A DNA stretch of 64,000 bases from Glandiceps talaboti. Lineage: Eukaryota; Hemichordata; Enteropneusta; Spengelidae. Where the stretch lies: positions 11,598,931 through 11,662,930 of the forward strand of contig NC_135555.1 of assembly GCF_964340395.1 (NCBI RefSeq), in the 5' to 3' direction. The notes under the pieces were generated by a model. The model saw nothing but the letters and a program-made list of their open reading frames with translations. It did no database searches and had not been told where the DNA came from. This document shows positions 52,292 through 64,000 of this stretch, in pieces. Both the position numbers and the translations under genes were made by a program. The stretch's first letter is position 1. Every line of letters begins with the position of its first letter.

Positions 52292-55200
52292 TGAATGTTT
52301 GTGCGTGTGAATGTTTGTGTGGTCTACGCTGTTCCCAACCTTTCCAGTTATAGTCTCTGGTGGACCAATATTCGAATTTAAGACTACAAGGGTCAAGGTA
52401 CAACCCCGAGAGGATGCTAAGGATGACAGAAATAAACGTAACAAATTATTAAATATCATGTTGTAATGACGTGTAAAATAGCCTGTAGTCTTCAATATAT
52501 ACAAATATGGAACTTATTATTACCAATGCGACAATGAGTATATGAACATAAACTAAAATTGCACGTTTTCAAAGTAAGTGTTTTCAGTTTGGAGAATGTT
52601 TAATGCCTAGACATAAAAAATCAATTTACTGTCTGCTTGTAAGTGAAGGTACATGTGTCGATTGAAGTTGTGGTGTGTAGGTGGTCACCACCATGGCAGT
52701 TAATGATAAAGCGAATGATACCTAACATTTGGCAAGGTTGTTGAATTCACTGCAATGGGTTGAGCAAAAATACGTCTATTCTAGATCTATACAGTTCGTA
52801 GTATTTCGCAGTATGCCTCATTAGACTATCTCTACATACACTTTACCATAACATAATTTGGAAAGGATGTTTGAATGACTATACCCTGTCAGCTAATAGT
52901 TATGAAGCACGGTTTAAAATGTTGATAATTTACTTATGTTTTTTATGGGTAAAATAAAGCAAAAGTTCTGTACGATGTCTCGTTATGTGTACTTAGTGTA
53001 ACATAACATAGCTAGATAACCCAAAGTATTCAGTAACTACCATAGTGAGTTTTTAGTTTTTAGTGCAATTTAAAATTCATCCACAGCCACCCACACAGTC
53101 ATTAACATCATGTCTTTGTTAATCAATCACACAATTTTAACCAATAACATAGTCCCTGATAACGTTAGTGTTTATTGGGGCAGTTATGTAATGTCCAAAT
53201 ATGGTATATTTGTCAGCTCAGGATGCTACTTATACACTGTTTCTGTCACGAGAACAGTTGGGGTTCATGATTAGATAAACAACTTTCTGTGCTGATCGAG
53301 GGGACTTTGACCAGACTGTTAGACCACATTTGGCATCCAGACTGGGAGGGGGGGGGGGGTACTCGGCAGCAGGGTAATGGTCACAGGTGCATCTTGGCGA
53401 TTAAAATCACAAGCTGAAACGCAAACAATATTTTTAGCAAATAGTAGGGGGGGGGGTATTCGCCTGAGTAATGGGCAAATATGTACCCTGACGGATTCAA
53501 ATTAAACGCTAATAGAATTTAAAAATCTAGGGGTCAAATGTCTACAATTCAGCCAGAAACTACGGGTAAAATGTCTATATTTGCCTGCAAACAGGAGTGA
53601 AAAGTTTTGGAAATCTGCAACCTGGAAACTTCGTTCCCAAAAAAATCTGAAAACTTTGTGCCAACTCCAAAATATGGGGTCAGAGGTCGTACATGCGTTC
53701 AGAGAAGTGTCAAACCAAACTACAAAATTGACCTCTCCCCTACATTCAAATGATGTTTCAAAAATTGACCAGTCAGCTCCACTCCGAGTCTCGGTTTAAT
53801 TACCCAGGCTCTCGCCATTGAGGGCTTCATCCTCTCGCTCGGGGGTAAAGCCCTCAATGGCGTGAGTCTGGGTAACCGAAATTACTCATCTCCCGGACAG
53901 TTCAAAATGGCCGGCTCTATTATAATATAAACACGTATTTCTGAATTACGATTACAAAATTTCCGAGTAATTGGAGATATAATAAATTTCAAGTTTACAA
54001 AGTGCCCATCTCTTGATATATACTTTAACAACACTTGTAACCAGCAGTTGTGTCTGGCTGGTAAAATTTTTAAGTCAACTATTTTGGAACAGATTACGTT
54101 TGTGTCATTTGTGTAATCGAGGTACACAGTCTCTCGACATGCTACTAGCAAAACGATGTAATCCTGGCTGTGACAATCTAGGAACTGCGCCAAAACTACT
54201 AACCCCATGAGTATAATTAATTTCTTAAGAATGCTATAAAGGGCATGCTACCTTCTTTATTGTGACATTCACGTACTGACAGAGGAACACTAAAAAGTTA
54301 TGTCGAAAGGGCTGTCAATCTGCTGCAATTTAGTGAGGCGTTTTACGTTAGCCGTATATTAAGTTCCTACTTCTTTTTTGTTCACTCGTTGGTACACAAT
54401 CTACTGTAAACCGCAGTATGTGTGTAAACATGGGGATAGAAATATATTATTTTTACCCTTCTTTGCATTACCCTTGATTATAAATTCAAAATGATATAGT
54501 CATTGAAATGATGGAATTTCCGAAGGATAAAAATGATATGTTTCTATATTTTAACACATACATGTACGTTTAATAAAAACACATACATGTACGTTTAATA
54601 AAAATTTACCAGATAGGTAAATTGCAAACATCCTGCCCATAATCATTTATGTCCGTTGGGTAACGGTATACGTATATGCATATTTGGTGAAAGTGGATCA
54701 GACAGGATAACTTGAAAATTGTCTAAAATCTAACAAAACCGTACACGATTTTGTCACATCAGCTTAGATTGAGAAAGGTCAACTATACCTAAAGACAATT
54801 CGCTGCACTGGCTTCGAATTTCTTTCCGTTGATATTAAATATGATCATTTTATAAAACGAAGCTGTGCATGCGCATTGCCACAAGTCTGGATAATCCGTG
54901 ATGTTAAAACAACGGAACACAATTCAGTGACACATATGCATAGTCATCACTCATCACATTATACTGGGAATACCATTCATTATTCATGGCATGTGCTAGG
55001 AGGGTATGCACCCACGTTTCATGAATAAGATCAGGTGCTATATACACGTTTAATGTTTCCCTACATTTCTATCGACGTCCGCAGACGGTGATTTCGAACG
55101 CGCATTTTACGTGCACAGCAACTAAATACCGGCGCGGGGTATTTCCATCTCTAAAAAGAAAAACATTACACTTGGAGCCCTTAATCAGTACATCTGTAAT

Positions 55201-58200
55201 TATCAACAAAATGTACCGCGACTGTTTAACAAAATGAGTAGAATTGGAAGACATTCCCCTGTGTGTTGTTCTTGTTGTTGTAATTGTTTTCTATTGTTTT
55301 CCTTTACAATTTCCGCTACGTATTTGTCCCCAATTGCAAATATTTAAAGTATAAATATTAGTTGATTAAGGCAAATATGATTTATGAATGCAAGCATCAT
55401 TTAAAGAATTCAACCCATTTATGTGTGTATGAACAGAAAAACATGTAAAAGAGTGTAAAATTCATCTCATTCTATAAAAGCATGACATGAAATTAACTAT
55501 ACAAACACTGATCAACAGTGTATCGCCATACAAATACAACTTACTGAATAACAATGTGTTTATCTTATTCAGAGTTTTCCCCTGCCATGGTGTACGTATA
55601 TAAAGTTCATATAATGTCTACGTGATCAGATAGTCCTATATGCAATGATATATAGAAAACAATAATCTGTCATACAACTTGCCCTCCTTGAGTTTTGATG
55701 ATTACAGTGGGGTAAGTACTAGTCATGCCCCTGGTACATGGTGGAAGGCATTTCTTAGCCATGTTTGACATTTTTGATCAAACACCGTCAACTGTAATTG
55801 TATGCTACATTTGGTGTACTCGCCTCGAGTTTTGACAATGAGATGTCAACATGCTTGCTAAGTATAAATATATCTTTGTCTGCTTTTATTTCAGCATACG
55901 GGGTTTTATACAGGGGCTTTTCAATGGGGCAACAAATCAGGTCCTCATTTAAACGACTGGTGTCGACTTCATCTGTACCAGGAAATGTAGATATATTGTC
56001 GATTAGCAATCAGGATTTTCACGGATTAAGTCTTCCACCACTTCAGTTAAATAAATCATCCATTTGCCCTGAAACGAGGCTTCCGGGGTTGCGTAAGTGT
56101 CAATCTTATCATTTTGTCTCTAAAATCCTTCAGGAAAAATATAAAAGTGCATGTTAGTTTTTGTTACATAAAATTTACATTACCTCCCCGTTCAAGGGGA
56201 ATACTGTTTAGGATCGGTCTGTCTGTCTGTCTGTCTGTCTGCCTGCCTGTCTGTCTGTATGTCTGTCTGTATGTCTGTGTCCGTTCGTCTGTTTCAGTGA
56301 ATATGTCTCAAAATATATGGTTTAAGTTAAATCAAATCGAATTGTAATTATGACATGATTTACAAATACTAATTACCTTTTTGAATAATAAATGTTGTAT
56401 GTGATTTTTATCAATAAGGCAATATTTTAATATTTTGAAATTACCAACTTCCAAGTATTTGTTGTCATATTGACAATACGTTATCTGCTTATTGCTTGCC
56501 TAATCATGACCAAATATATAATGCAGCATCACATATCCACGTAAATACAATGTATACGCATTACTTTGTTTATATATTTTTGAAAATCTCCTTTAAGAGC
56601 GGGATGTATGAATCCGTGAAACATCAAAATGTTTATGATTGTTCAACTATCTGTTCACAGGGGGTCTGCTGGATTTGAACATGACAGTGTGTACTATGAA
56701 GGAAGCTGAGAATGCTGTCTTTAAAAAACAAACAACTGCAGTTGGAGATATTGTTTCAACTGCAAATAAAAAACTTTCAAATTACATGATGATAAGTAAC
56801 AATTACTATGAGGCTTCCATAAACAATGGACTTAATTACACAGTGGATAACTATACATATTTACCAGGTGGACTGTGGATACCAAAGGAATGTAAACCAA
56901 AATGGAAGGTTTGTTCTAACATCGCTCTTCAGATGCATATTTACATATTTTTTTGTCATTACATAATTTTTCAAATATTTACAAAATTGTATAGAGCCAG
57001 ATTTCTGAATCGCAGTATCAATCGACCTCTTTCCAGGAAGATCAAAAAGTGTCTTTTTTTACGATTTACTTTTTAAACCCTGTGGACGTTGACTCTACCG
57101 GCTGTTCGCCCATCTGTGTATTCAAGTGTCTGTCCAACCATATCTCTTACATTTATGAGGCTCAATTGCATTCAAACATAACATAAAAGCCAGCAGATTC
57201 CTGTGTACTGATTTTCATAGCAAACACCGTGGTGCACCATATGCGGGATTGAAAGCTTTGCAGTAGATGTCCTTCTGGAATATGTTCTTACTATAATCCC
57301 CAATTCTAGGCAGTACATTGATTTCCTTACTATATTTATTTTTCACAGGTTGCTATTATAATTCCCTTTAGAGACCGTCACGAACATTTACCTAACCTTC
57401 TTAGGCATCTTGTTCTGATGCTGATGAAACAAAGACTAGAATTTGGGGTTTTCGTCATAGAGCAGGTAAGTCTGGTCCTGTTGGTTCTGTATGAGAAAGA
57501 ATGCATATTGGTAGTATAGCGTAAGATGCGATAATGTAAAATTAAAGATGGGATAGTATACTCTTATTACCTGGATATGAGGGCACGAGTAGACAACTAC
57601 TAAAACCAGGGCTGTTATGTAGCAACTATTTCACGAAACTGAAAGCTGACGGAAATACTTGCTACATAGCAGCACGAGACACCTATAACACATTAAATTC
57701 CTTGGCATGTATTCTTCCCAGCGTCAACATAAATCACTGGTAGAATTCCTGCGCTCCTGCCCTTGGGAAAATAGAAAATGAATATTGCTCTGTACATGCA
57801 AATTGAGGTTACTATGGGTCACTAGTCCGTATGTGACATGCTCTAAAGCCAATCACTGAAGGCTATATGAATACGATGTGTTACAACATACCATATGACA
57901 AAGCAACATAAACTAACACATTAAACATAATTTACAAAACCGTGTGAAAATTAAAGTATCGAATGAGCATTAATCTTGCCATATCACTTGTCTGGTTGTT
58001 TTACTTTGACGAAGGATGTCAGTTGTTGTCGTCCATGCACGTCACAGAAATGTAGGTGGAACCAGGTGTAAAGTGAATGCCTTCTTCAAGGTGTAATGAA
58101 CAGTTAGAGGACAATTACTGTGGTCGCATTTATTGATGCAAAATCGAGTAATCAAAATGATCTGTTGCCATAATTTATTGCCAACCAAATTTATATTGAC

Positions 58201-61099
58201 AGGAACCGACAGTTGAGGGCAGCTTCCAATGTTATTAATATTCACTAATTATGGAAATTGGGTTTTAGTTTCATATATTACAAATCAGCTGCGCTTGTTC
58301 ATATGCTTTAATCATTTTTGTTGAGTGTGACTGGTATGAAGTGAAAGAGGTTTGAAATATTCTGTATAAATAGTCTAAATGCTATATAAATTCGACTTAC
58401 AAATATTCAGGCCGTGGCAATTAAAAATGTAATATACGTGTAATTGGATGTAATGTATGTGTAATTGGATCATCATTTTGTGTACTAAAGTATAGAGACA
58501 AATTACCTAATTACCGAAAGTTATTAATAATTCAAAATAGTTAACTTAATATGCAAACCATGACCACAAACTAGATACAATATAATATTCTACCGTGTTA
58601 TCAATGTGCCCTGTAGATTACAATTCGCTCATTGCATTGATTGCTCAAGGTTCAACTCTATGTAAAGCATAAGTATTGTATTGTCAACGTCTTTTGTAGG
58701 CTAATACAGACAGTTTTAACCGAGCAATGCTGTTAAATGTAGGATTTATTGAGTCACTCAAGTTTAACAAGTGGGATTGTTACATATTTCACGATGTTGA
58801 CCATATTCCTGAAAACGATAACAATTATTACGGCTGCGGACTGCTTCCAAGACATTTTGTGAGAGGAGTGGACAAGTATGGATACTGGTAAGAGATAGTA
58901 CTGTATTGAAGAATATCGTTTATCGCGATGTCCTGGTTCGACCACCGCAAAAAAAAAATGGATTCTGTTCGCATTTATATGTTCACTAATACCATGTTGC
59001 CTCTGACAAGCGATCAATGTAATCCGGTTTGATTGTGAATGCGAGTCGAGTGTATATATGGAAATGCTAGATGAGGATGCGTATAATGAATATCATCAAG
59101 TAATCACTCAGGGAGGCCTGGTATTAGTAGGAAATACAAATATTTCCTTTACTTTTCACAAATGAAAAACAAATTTGTATATTATACATCACGTACGCCT
59201 ATGTAATATTTGACACTGATGTATGCTAAATCATATTTGAATGTTGTGAGCGCATGCTGGCTTTTCTTTCATGCATGTCTTCATCTTAACACAAACATGT
59301 ACAACTCGTTTTATGTTAGTGTTAGTATTCTGTTTGATACACAATAACAACCTGCACATGCTTAGTCTTGCTGCTAGACGTTCGGGCTTTTTTCCGATAC
59401 GATAAGCGAACGAAGTTCGCAGTGAGGGCTTGTCCGAACGTCTAGCTAATGTCATTTTCAGACTTCATTTTCCATTGAGATGACATATGGCTATGGGTTG
59501 GACCATGCATGTATAAATATATGTTAATATATTCAATAACCCATGACCTCTATAATGCTATTGCGCTAAAATACTAATGTCCAATAACACGTGATGATAA
59601 CAAACTACTAACTATCATGTCTTATCAGTTTATGGTAATTGTGAGTTTGATGAGTGTGTAGACATTGTCATTCACACATTTCAGTTAAGGCATTGGTGGT
59701 TATTTTTGCAAGCCCCTCCTTAAGCTGAATATGCATGAAAAAATTAGCTATTGTCCTCTGTTTGTGCTTGTCGCCAATGCCGTTCTCTGATTGGCAGTTA
59801 TTTATATCCCTGAACTGCAGAGATGACTTTTGCTAGACCTCGGATGTTCCATCCTCGATAGCGATGTTCGGTCATGTGTCATAGTGTATCGGAAGAACAT
59901 CCGAGGTCTAGCAGCTAGACTAGCACATGCTAGTCTAAGATAGCAAGAATGAATGAATATACTTTCCTGCAACGAACTAACATACCACCATACTGACATC
60001 AAATGATGCAGACATAGGAACATTTGAGTCAGCTTGCGTTCATATGCTTCAACAATTATTTCTCAATAGAATTCATAGTTTAACCGCCCGCAATTCCTCT
60101 AAGTTCACAGGAACTGTGGCAATACTTCAAACTGGTGTACACTAAACTTATGTTTTAATGTTAGGTTGCCGACCAATAGAACATTTGGAGGAGTAAGCGG
60201 TGTAACTAGAGAACAATTTATCAGAGTAAATGGAGCCACTAACATATTTTGGGGCTGGGGTGGAGAAGATGATGATCTATGGAATAGGTTATCATTCGCT
60301 GGTTACTCACTTTCAAGGCCTGTCGGCAATGTTGGCTATTATAAATCAATGCAACATTACAACAAAGGCACGCCACTAAATACAAAGAGGTAAGAATAAT
60401 TAAAGAGGTAAAGATGAAATCAAGCAGAGTTCGTCATGTATCGTCCAACACCCTAAAATAGTAACGTTAATACCTAAACTTTCCCTTCCAACAATATTTT
60501 CTTGAAACTGTCGGCCAAATACAAACGTACACAGGCATCAAAATAATCATTTTGATAATTGGACAATATCTTTAGAATACAATCATTACATTTCAGATAA
60601 TTTAGTACATGTATTGATGGTAAAGAAGTGTATGTGTCATTTCAAGGTTGATGGTGTAACCTATAAGGTGAATGGTTAATTTGGATAAATAATAATGAGT
60701 GTTTGATAATTGGGCAATACGTTAACAATCGGGTCTATTCAAGCTTCACATTTCATATAGTTTCATGTAATTAATTTTCCAAGTACGTTGTACATCATGT
60801 ATAATTGCTATAGTTCAGAATTTTGCATGCCAGCAATGTGTGTAGACCTATATATCTATGGTTTTTCCTTTCCAGAACTAAATCTGGTCCTATTTTCATT
60901 TATCAACAGATTCGGTTTACTGCGCAAGTCCAAAGAACGTAACTTTTATGACGGCCTTAATAACATAGACTATGACCTCTCCGGGTTGACAATTGAGAAG
61001 CTCTATTTCAACATTTCCGCAGACGTCCATAGAATTGACCTTAATATTTCCATGGAAAACTCTTTAGTGGACAAATATATTTGTAACAATTGCTTCTAG
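51745..61099 (+). CDS. Beta-1,4-galactosyltransferase-like gene B (seven exons, complete)
   Basis: Exons are 51745-51841, 55895-56092, 56661-56908, 57349-57465, 58700-58887, 60165-60389 and 60910-61099 (stop TAG): 1263 coding bases, 420 residues. Residues about 5-27 form the signal anchor, 33-98 the stem, and the rest the family-7 catalytic domain: FRDRHEHL at 188-195, FNRAMLLNVGF at 226-236, DVD at 252-254 between C247 and C266, FGGVSGVT at 290-297, WGWGGEDDD at 312-320 and H347. By chance these numbers coincide with bovine beta4GalT-1. Family role: Golgi transfer of Gal or GalNAc from UDP-sugar to terminal GlcNAc. Oddities: Thr289 instead of Tyr and Ser344 instead of Met, plus a C-terminus about a dozen residues longer than gene A's, with two extra Cys. 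All splice phases match gene A. The first exon could instead be the near-identical one at 36315-36411. Expression and donor specificity are unknown. Confidence 0.93.
51842..52859 (+). other. Gene B intron 1, first part
   Basis: It begins with GTAAGA. Contains a (GTAT)n(GT)n microsatellite at 52216-52290. No further coding sequence. Confidence 0.7.
52860..54650 (+). repeat. Intron-1 segmental duplicate, proximal copy (gene B intron 1)
   Basis: Partner of 42600-43900; same order and strand. It has its own inserts: G-runs near 53346 and 53446, a hairpin at 53792, and a 26-bp tandem repeat (ACACATACATGTACGTTTAA) at 54554-54605. Confidence 0.7.
53792..53880. repeat. Short MITE-like hairpin
   Basis: TACCCAGGCTCTCGCCATTGAGGGCTT (53801-53827) is mirrored by AAGCCCTCAATGGCGTGAGTCTGGGTA with two mismatches. 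A 3-base insertion separates it from the outer CGGTT/AACCG pair. Confidence 0.7.
54651..55894 (+). other. Gene B intron 1, last part
   Basis: No gene or strong repeat; ends TTTATTTCAG. Confidence 0.6.
55895..56092 (+). CDS. Gene B exon 2 (stem)
   Basis: The acceptor TTTATTTCAG and donor C|GTAAGT give 66 codons, phase 1 to 1. It encodes AYGVLYRGFSMGQQIRSS, a Ser-rich stem, and SSICPETRLPGL carrying the first conserved Cys. Similarity to gene A exon 2 is concentrated at the 3' end (CPETRLP), as expected for a fast-evolving stem. Confidence 0.9.
56093..56660 (+). other. Gene B intron 2
   Basis: Contains (TCTG)n with TGCC/TATG variants at 56216-56278. It starts GTAAGT and ends TTCACAG. Confidence 0.8.
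56661..56908 (+). CDS. Gene B exon 3
   Basis: The acceptor is TTCACAG and the donor AAG|GTTTGT; phase 1 in, 0 out. It encodes RGLLDLNMTVC (with an NMT sequon), a helical stretch, NYTVDNYTYLPGGLW with two NYT sequons, and PKECKPKWK. It is one codon shorter than its gene A counterpart. Confidence 0.93.
57349..57465 (+). CDS. Gene B exon 4
   Basis: A phase-0, 39-codon exon between TTTCACAG and CAG|GTAAGT, encoding VAIIIPFRDRHEHLP through FVIEQ. Length and boundaries equal gene A exon 4. Confidence 0.95.
57466..58699 (+). other. Gene B intron 4
   Basis: GTAAGT to TTTTGTAG; no embedded gene seen. Confidence 0.8.
58700..58887 (+). CDS. Gene B exon 5 (FNRA and DVD motifs)
   Basis: Acceptor TTTTGTAG, donor TG|GTAAGA, phase 0 to 2, 188 bases as in gene A. 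It encodes DSFNRAMLLNVGF, DCYIFHDVDHIPEND and HFVRGVDKYGY. The metal-binding DVD and both disulfide Cys are intact. Confidence 0.95.
59373..59446. repeat. Short MITE-like hairpin in gene B intron 5
   Basis: GCTAGACGTTCGG (59373-59385) is perfectly mirrored at 59434-59446. The interior has AAGCGAACGAAGTTCGC. Confidence 0.7.
59831..59937. repeat. Hairpin plus adjacent palindrome in gene B intron 5
   Basis: TGCTAGACCTCGGATGTTC (59831-59849) is perfectly mirrored at 59895-59913. Three bases later comes a 22-base palindrome TAGACTAGCA-CA-TGCTAGTCTA (59916-59937). Both share the GCTAGAC word with the hairpin at 59373. Confidence 0.75.
60165..60389 (+). CDS. Gene B exon 6 (catalytic block)
   Basis: Acceptor ATGTTAG, donor AG|GTAAGA, 225 bases, phase 2 to 2. 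It encodes LPTNRTFGGVSGVT, FWGWGGEDDDLWNRL and NVGYYKSMQHYNKG. Thr stands at residue 289, Ser at 344, and the ligand His is kept at 347. Confidence 0.95.
60390..60909 (+). other. Gene B intron 6
   Basis: GTAAGA to TCAACAG; no other feature seen. Confidence 0.8.
60910..61099 (+). CDS. Gene B terminal exon
   Basis: The acceptor ATCAACAG completes an Arg codon, then FGLLRKSKERNFYDGL and EKLYFNISADV follow. It continues past the gene A end with a short tail ending YICNNCF and stop TAG. NIS sequons occur twice. No canonical AATAAA was noticed close downstream. Confidence 0.93.
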
Positions 61100-61781
61100 A
61101 TATACATCAGTACACCCAAAACATATTATAGTGGTTTCTACTGACGACCCCATTGTGATGTCATCTGAAGCAGACTGGGTAATCCGTAATGGAAACAACA
61201 ATAATATAGTGTACTCTCAGGAAGCAATATCATTTATATTTTATAACTGTTTGAGCTCCTGCAACGCCTAGTATATATCTGTATACGCTTTAGTTCTGCT
61301 GTCTGCAAAGAGTGCTATTATAGCAATGAATTTCACAATTAAGCTAATTAGTAGTGCTATGAGTGGGATGTACTCCATTGAAAACAAACAAAATGTATAT
61401 CAGTCAAGAATTTCCTATGTGTGTGTGAACTGAACCTATAACGAGGCATAATCAACGACAATGTAACTTATCAGTACTATTCTTGTTTATTATTTATCAC
61501 CTCTACATGTGACGTCAAATTCCATCTAGCCAAATAGGCATGCCATGTTCTTCATTAGCATCATACATGGAAGTAAGTACTGATGACCTATGTAAGAATT
61601 TCACTAGAAGACTGGGGAGGCCAAACCGATGGCCTTGTTCATTTTATACTGCACGCTCTGTATTCAAAAATGTACTACCGTTTGATATTGACTCATGGTA
61701 TTTGATATTGTATATAGCGTTTGTATACCCCCGTTCGGTCCATACAATAGAAATACTTTTTTATAAGTTTAAAAAGTGCTA
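61100..61781. other. 3' flank of gene B
   Basis: Presumed 3' UTR and downstream sequence; no clear poly(A) signal identified. Confidence 0.5.
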
Positions 61782-61918
61782 AAGATTGAGTATTGTACTT
61801 TTTGAAAGTATTGCTGGCTCATTTCTAACTTTTTGCTTTGTCAGAGTAAGATTGAGTATGATATTGTACTTTTTGAAAGTATTGCTGGCTCATTTATAAC
61901 TTTTTGCTTTGTCAGAGT
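61782..61918. repeat. Near-perfect tandem duplication
   Basis: AAGATTGAGTAT, TTGTACTTTTTGAAAGTATT and CTTTTTGCTTTGTCAGAGT occur twice in a row (61782-61847 and 61848-61918). The second unit has a 5-base insertion and one substitution. Confidence 0.93.
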
Positions 61919-64000
61919 CGCACAAATTGTATTGTTAAGGATATGCAATATCAAACTGATTCAGTGTAAAAGCTACGAATTAAAAGGCTTTCCTACGAAA
62001 ATTGTCAGCGTACAATCGGCTGCTTATTCTGCTATTAAGCCCGAAATACAGGGATTGTGAAATTCTAAATTGCTCTCAAGATAGACACCATCTTGGATGA
62101 CATTTATGTTACAGATCCTATGCTCACCAATTTCATTCCGATGGTTTCATTACCCAAATTACTGTGTGTATTTTAATATAGTCTGCTTGCTTGCCAGTAG
62201 GCTCAAGAGCTCAAATTTCAAAATATTCCTCCTTTCAAATTCAGTTATTGGAAGTGCAGCACAGCCCAGCATGGATGTCCGACTGAAACTAGCTTTTAGA
62301 GTGGTTACTATGCACTAGAAGTGTTATTTCATAACATTGATGCAACAATTTTAGTTTCCCACCAACAATATTAATTTAAATTATCAATTGTAGCCACGAG
62401 GTGTCCTATATGCAGTATTTTAATTCAATTTAAGGTCAATATGTTCACTTCAAATCACACATTGCCTCCTTTTCCTAAGCCACCTGGTAGTACGAGTGCA
62501 TAATATAACATCAAACTACCTACTTCACAATATCTATGTCAACATACTGTGACAGTGTGAGGTTTATTACAAATTTCATTCACTCCAGACCCGTGTTATG
62601 AGCCTTACAGGGACGGTAAATCAGTTACGAAATTCAAAATGGTTGCTGAAATGTGTAACCATAAACAATTATAACAATTGCTATTGAAAGCTGACATTTG
62701 AATTAATTCTCTTTGAACTGCCTGAAATTCAGTATGATCAACACCACTAAAATGTATTTGGAGCTATTATTAACTTCAAAGTAAAAAAATGGAAGGAAGG
62801 AATTAGGTGGCAACTATAACATGTAACAATTATGGTACAGCAATATCGTTTTAAAAAACACCTTCAATGTATACATGTGATCAATACGAGATCGAGAACT
62901 TGAAAGCCCATTTATATGATTTCACCTACTTTGAAGTTTTTTTGCCCTCCATTGACCACTGCGTGGTTAATTCCCGTTACTATCGATAAAAGTAACATAG
63001 CAACAAAGACAACCCAATCCACCATGCCAAATAGAGTGACATCATTGGAGGACATCCTGCAACTTTTTACGAAAATTAACTCCAGCGAAGAAACAAAAAA
63101 TTATCTTGCCCCTTCGTGTCAAAGATATAGTTGTCAATGAAAAGAATAGTGACTTTAGACATGGCACGAATCAGATACGAAATGCCAGAGTGTCAGACGT
63201 TGTCACTTTTCCGTCACGTAACTTGCTACTTCAATTATTCTATCAGTTATAACACGCTGTAACAAAATGTGCTTATCATGACCATCAGACACACTGGTCA
63301 AATATGTTTCACTGGTTCAAACGTCCATGTCTGTACGGTTTTTGGCTGAATTGGGCAATGAATGATTTGCTTCTGGAGATCTCCCCTATTAATGAAGCTC
63401 CGCTAGCGCTGCACCATTACAAGTTATCACAAATGACTGATGCCAGCTGTCTATAAACTAAATATTGTAAGTCAGTAAGGCTTTGCATGATGTGGATATT
63501 TCTATGAATCGGCTATCTTGTCTTATCAATATTTTTTTCTGCTGTTACAGTAGCGCATACTATCAGTCATAACGGGGTCATGACGCTGATAAATCAAATG
63601 GTGGTTGAGACAATACTTTTAAACTATTAATAATTATGAAGGCTTTATTTTGCTCACAACAACAAATATCATGTTTATTACGTTTTCTATTGTTATACCA
63701 CAGGTAGGCTTTCATTGTAGTAAAACTGTCAATCTATTTACGAACAATTGATATAATTTTCGAAGACTTTTATCAAACTTCATATTCTGTTTTTACTTTT
63801 ATACTTTTCGTACAGTAATTATCAAAGTATGAAAAGGTAGTAACATGTCAACTATAATACGTACGATAAAATGATTTTTCAACATGCGTTCTTTTAGATA
63901 TGTATACACATACCTGACACACTTGGCCAGTAACAGTGGGTTCACTGTACGGTTTCTTTTTTCAACTCTTATAGAGCGTATAATTTCACTGCCAATTATG
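61919..64000. other. No gene seen
   Basis: Frames of about 70-75 codons without recognisable domains; no strong repeats noticed. Confidence 0.5.

Overview
This is animal (metazoan) nuclear DNA, most likely from an invertebrate. It is AT-rich, genes are split by GT-AG introns at conserved phases, long microsatellites are common, and fold-back (MITE-like) repeats and a decayed Penelope-like retroelement are present. I could not assign a phylum. The only cellular protein-coding genes I can support are two copies of one family, beta-1,4-galactosyltransferase (beta4GalT, glycosyltransferase family 7), both on the plus strand.

Gene A (3288-11453) has six visible coding exons and lacks its first exon, which probably lies upstream of the window. 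Gene B (51745-61099) has seven exons encoding 420 residues with an N-terminal signal anchor, and looks complete. Exons 2-7 of A and B have identical intron phases (1,1,0,0,2,2,2), so they are tandem duplicates. Gene B happens to align with bovine beta4GalT-1 numbering: D252-V253-D254, C247, C266, W314, E317, D318 and H347 are all present. However, position 289 (donor choice) is Thr in B and Phe in A instead of Tyr, and metal-ligand position 344 is Ser in both instead of Met.

Layout. 1-11453: gene A in a repeat-rich setting, with a 327-bp fold-back at 448, a hAT-like MITE at 2849, and a nested fold-back carrying an inserted repeat at 6102-7622. 11454-36164: about 25 kb with no supported gene, holding a 97-bp tandem satellite (19267-20010), several MITEs, microsatellites, and at 33266-33802 a (TA)n-embedded repeat with hammerhead-ribozyme-like folds and a perfect 74-bp palindrome. 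36165-55894: a duplicated 5' region of gene B. The promoter-plus-exon-1 cassette occurs three times (36315 intact, 46946-47043 inverted and frameshifted, 51745 intact). Intron-1 sequence is also duplicated (about 42600-43900 versus 52860-54650), and one copy is interrupted by a 253-bp element with an 8-bp target-site duplication. A Penelope-like reverse transcriptase pseudogene lies at 45276-46230. 55895-61099: exons 2-7 of gene B. 61100-64000: no recognisable gene.

Both genes should encode Golgi type II membrane glycosyltransferases that extend N-acetylglucosamine-terminated glycans. The sequence suggests the two paralogues may differ in donor sugar, and that gene B could use alternative first exons or promoters.
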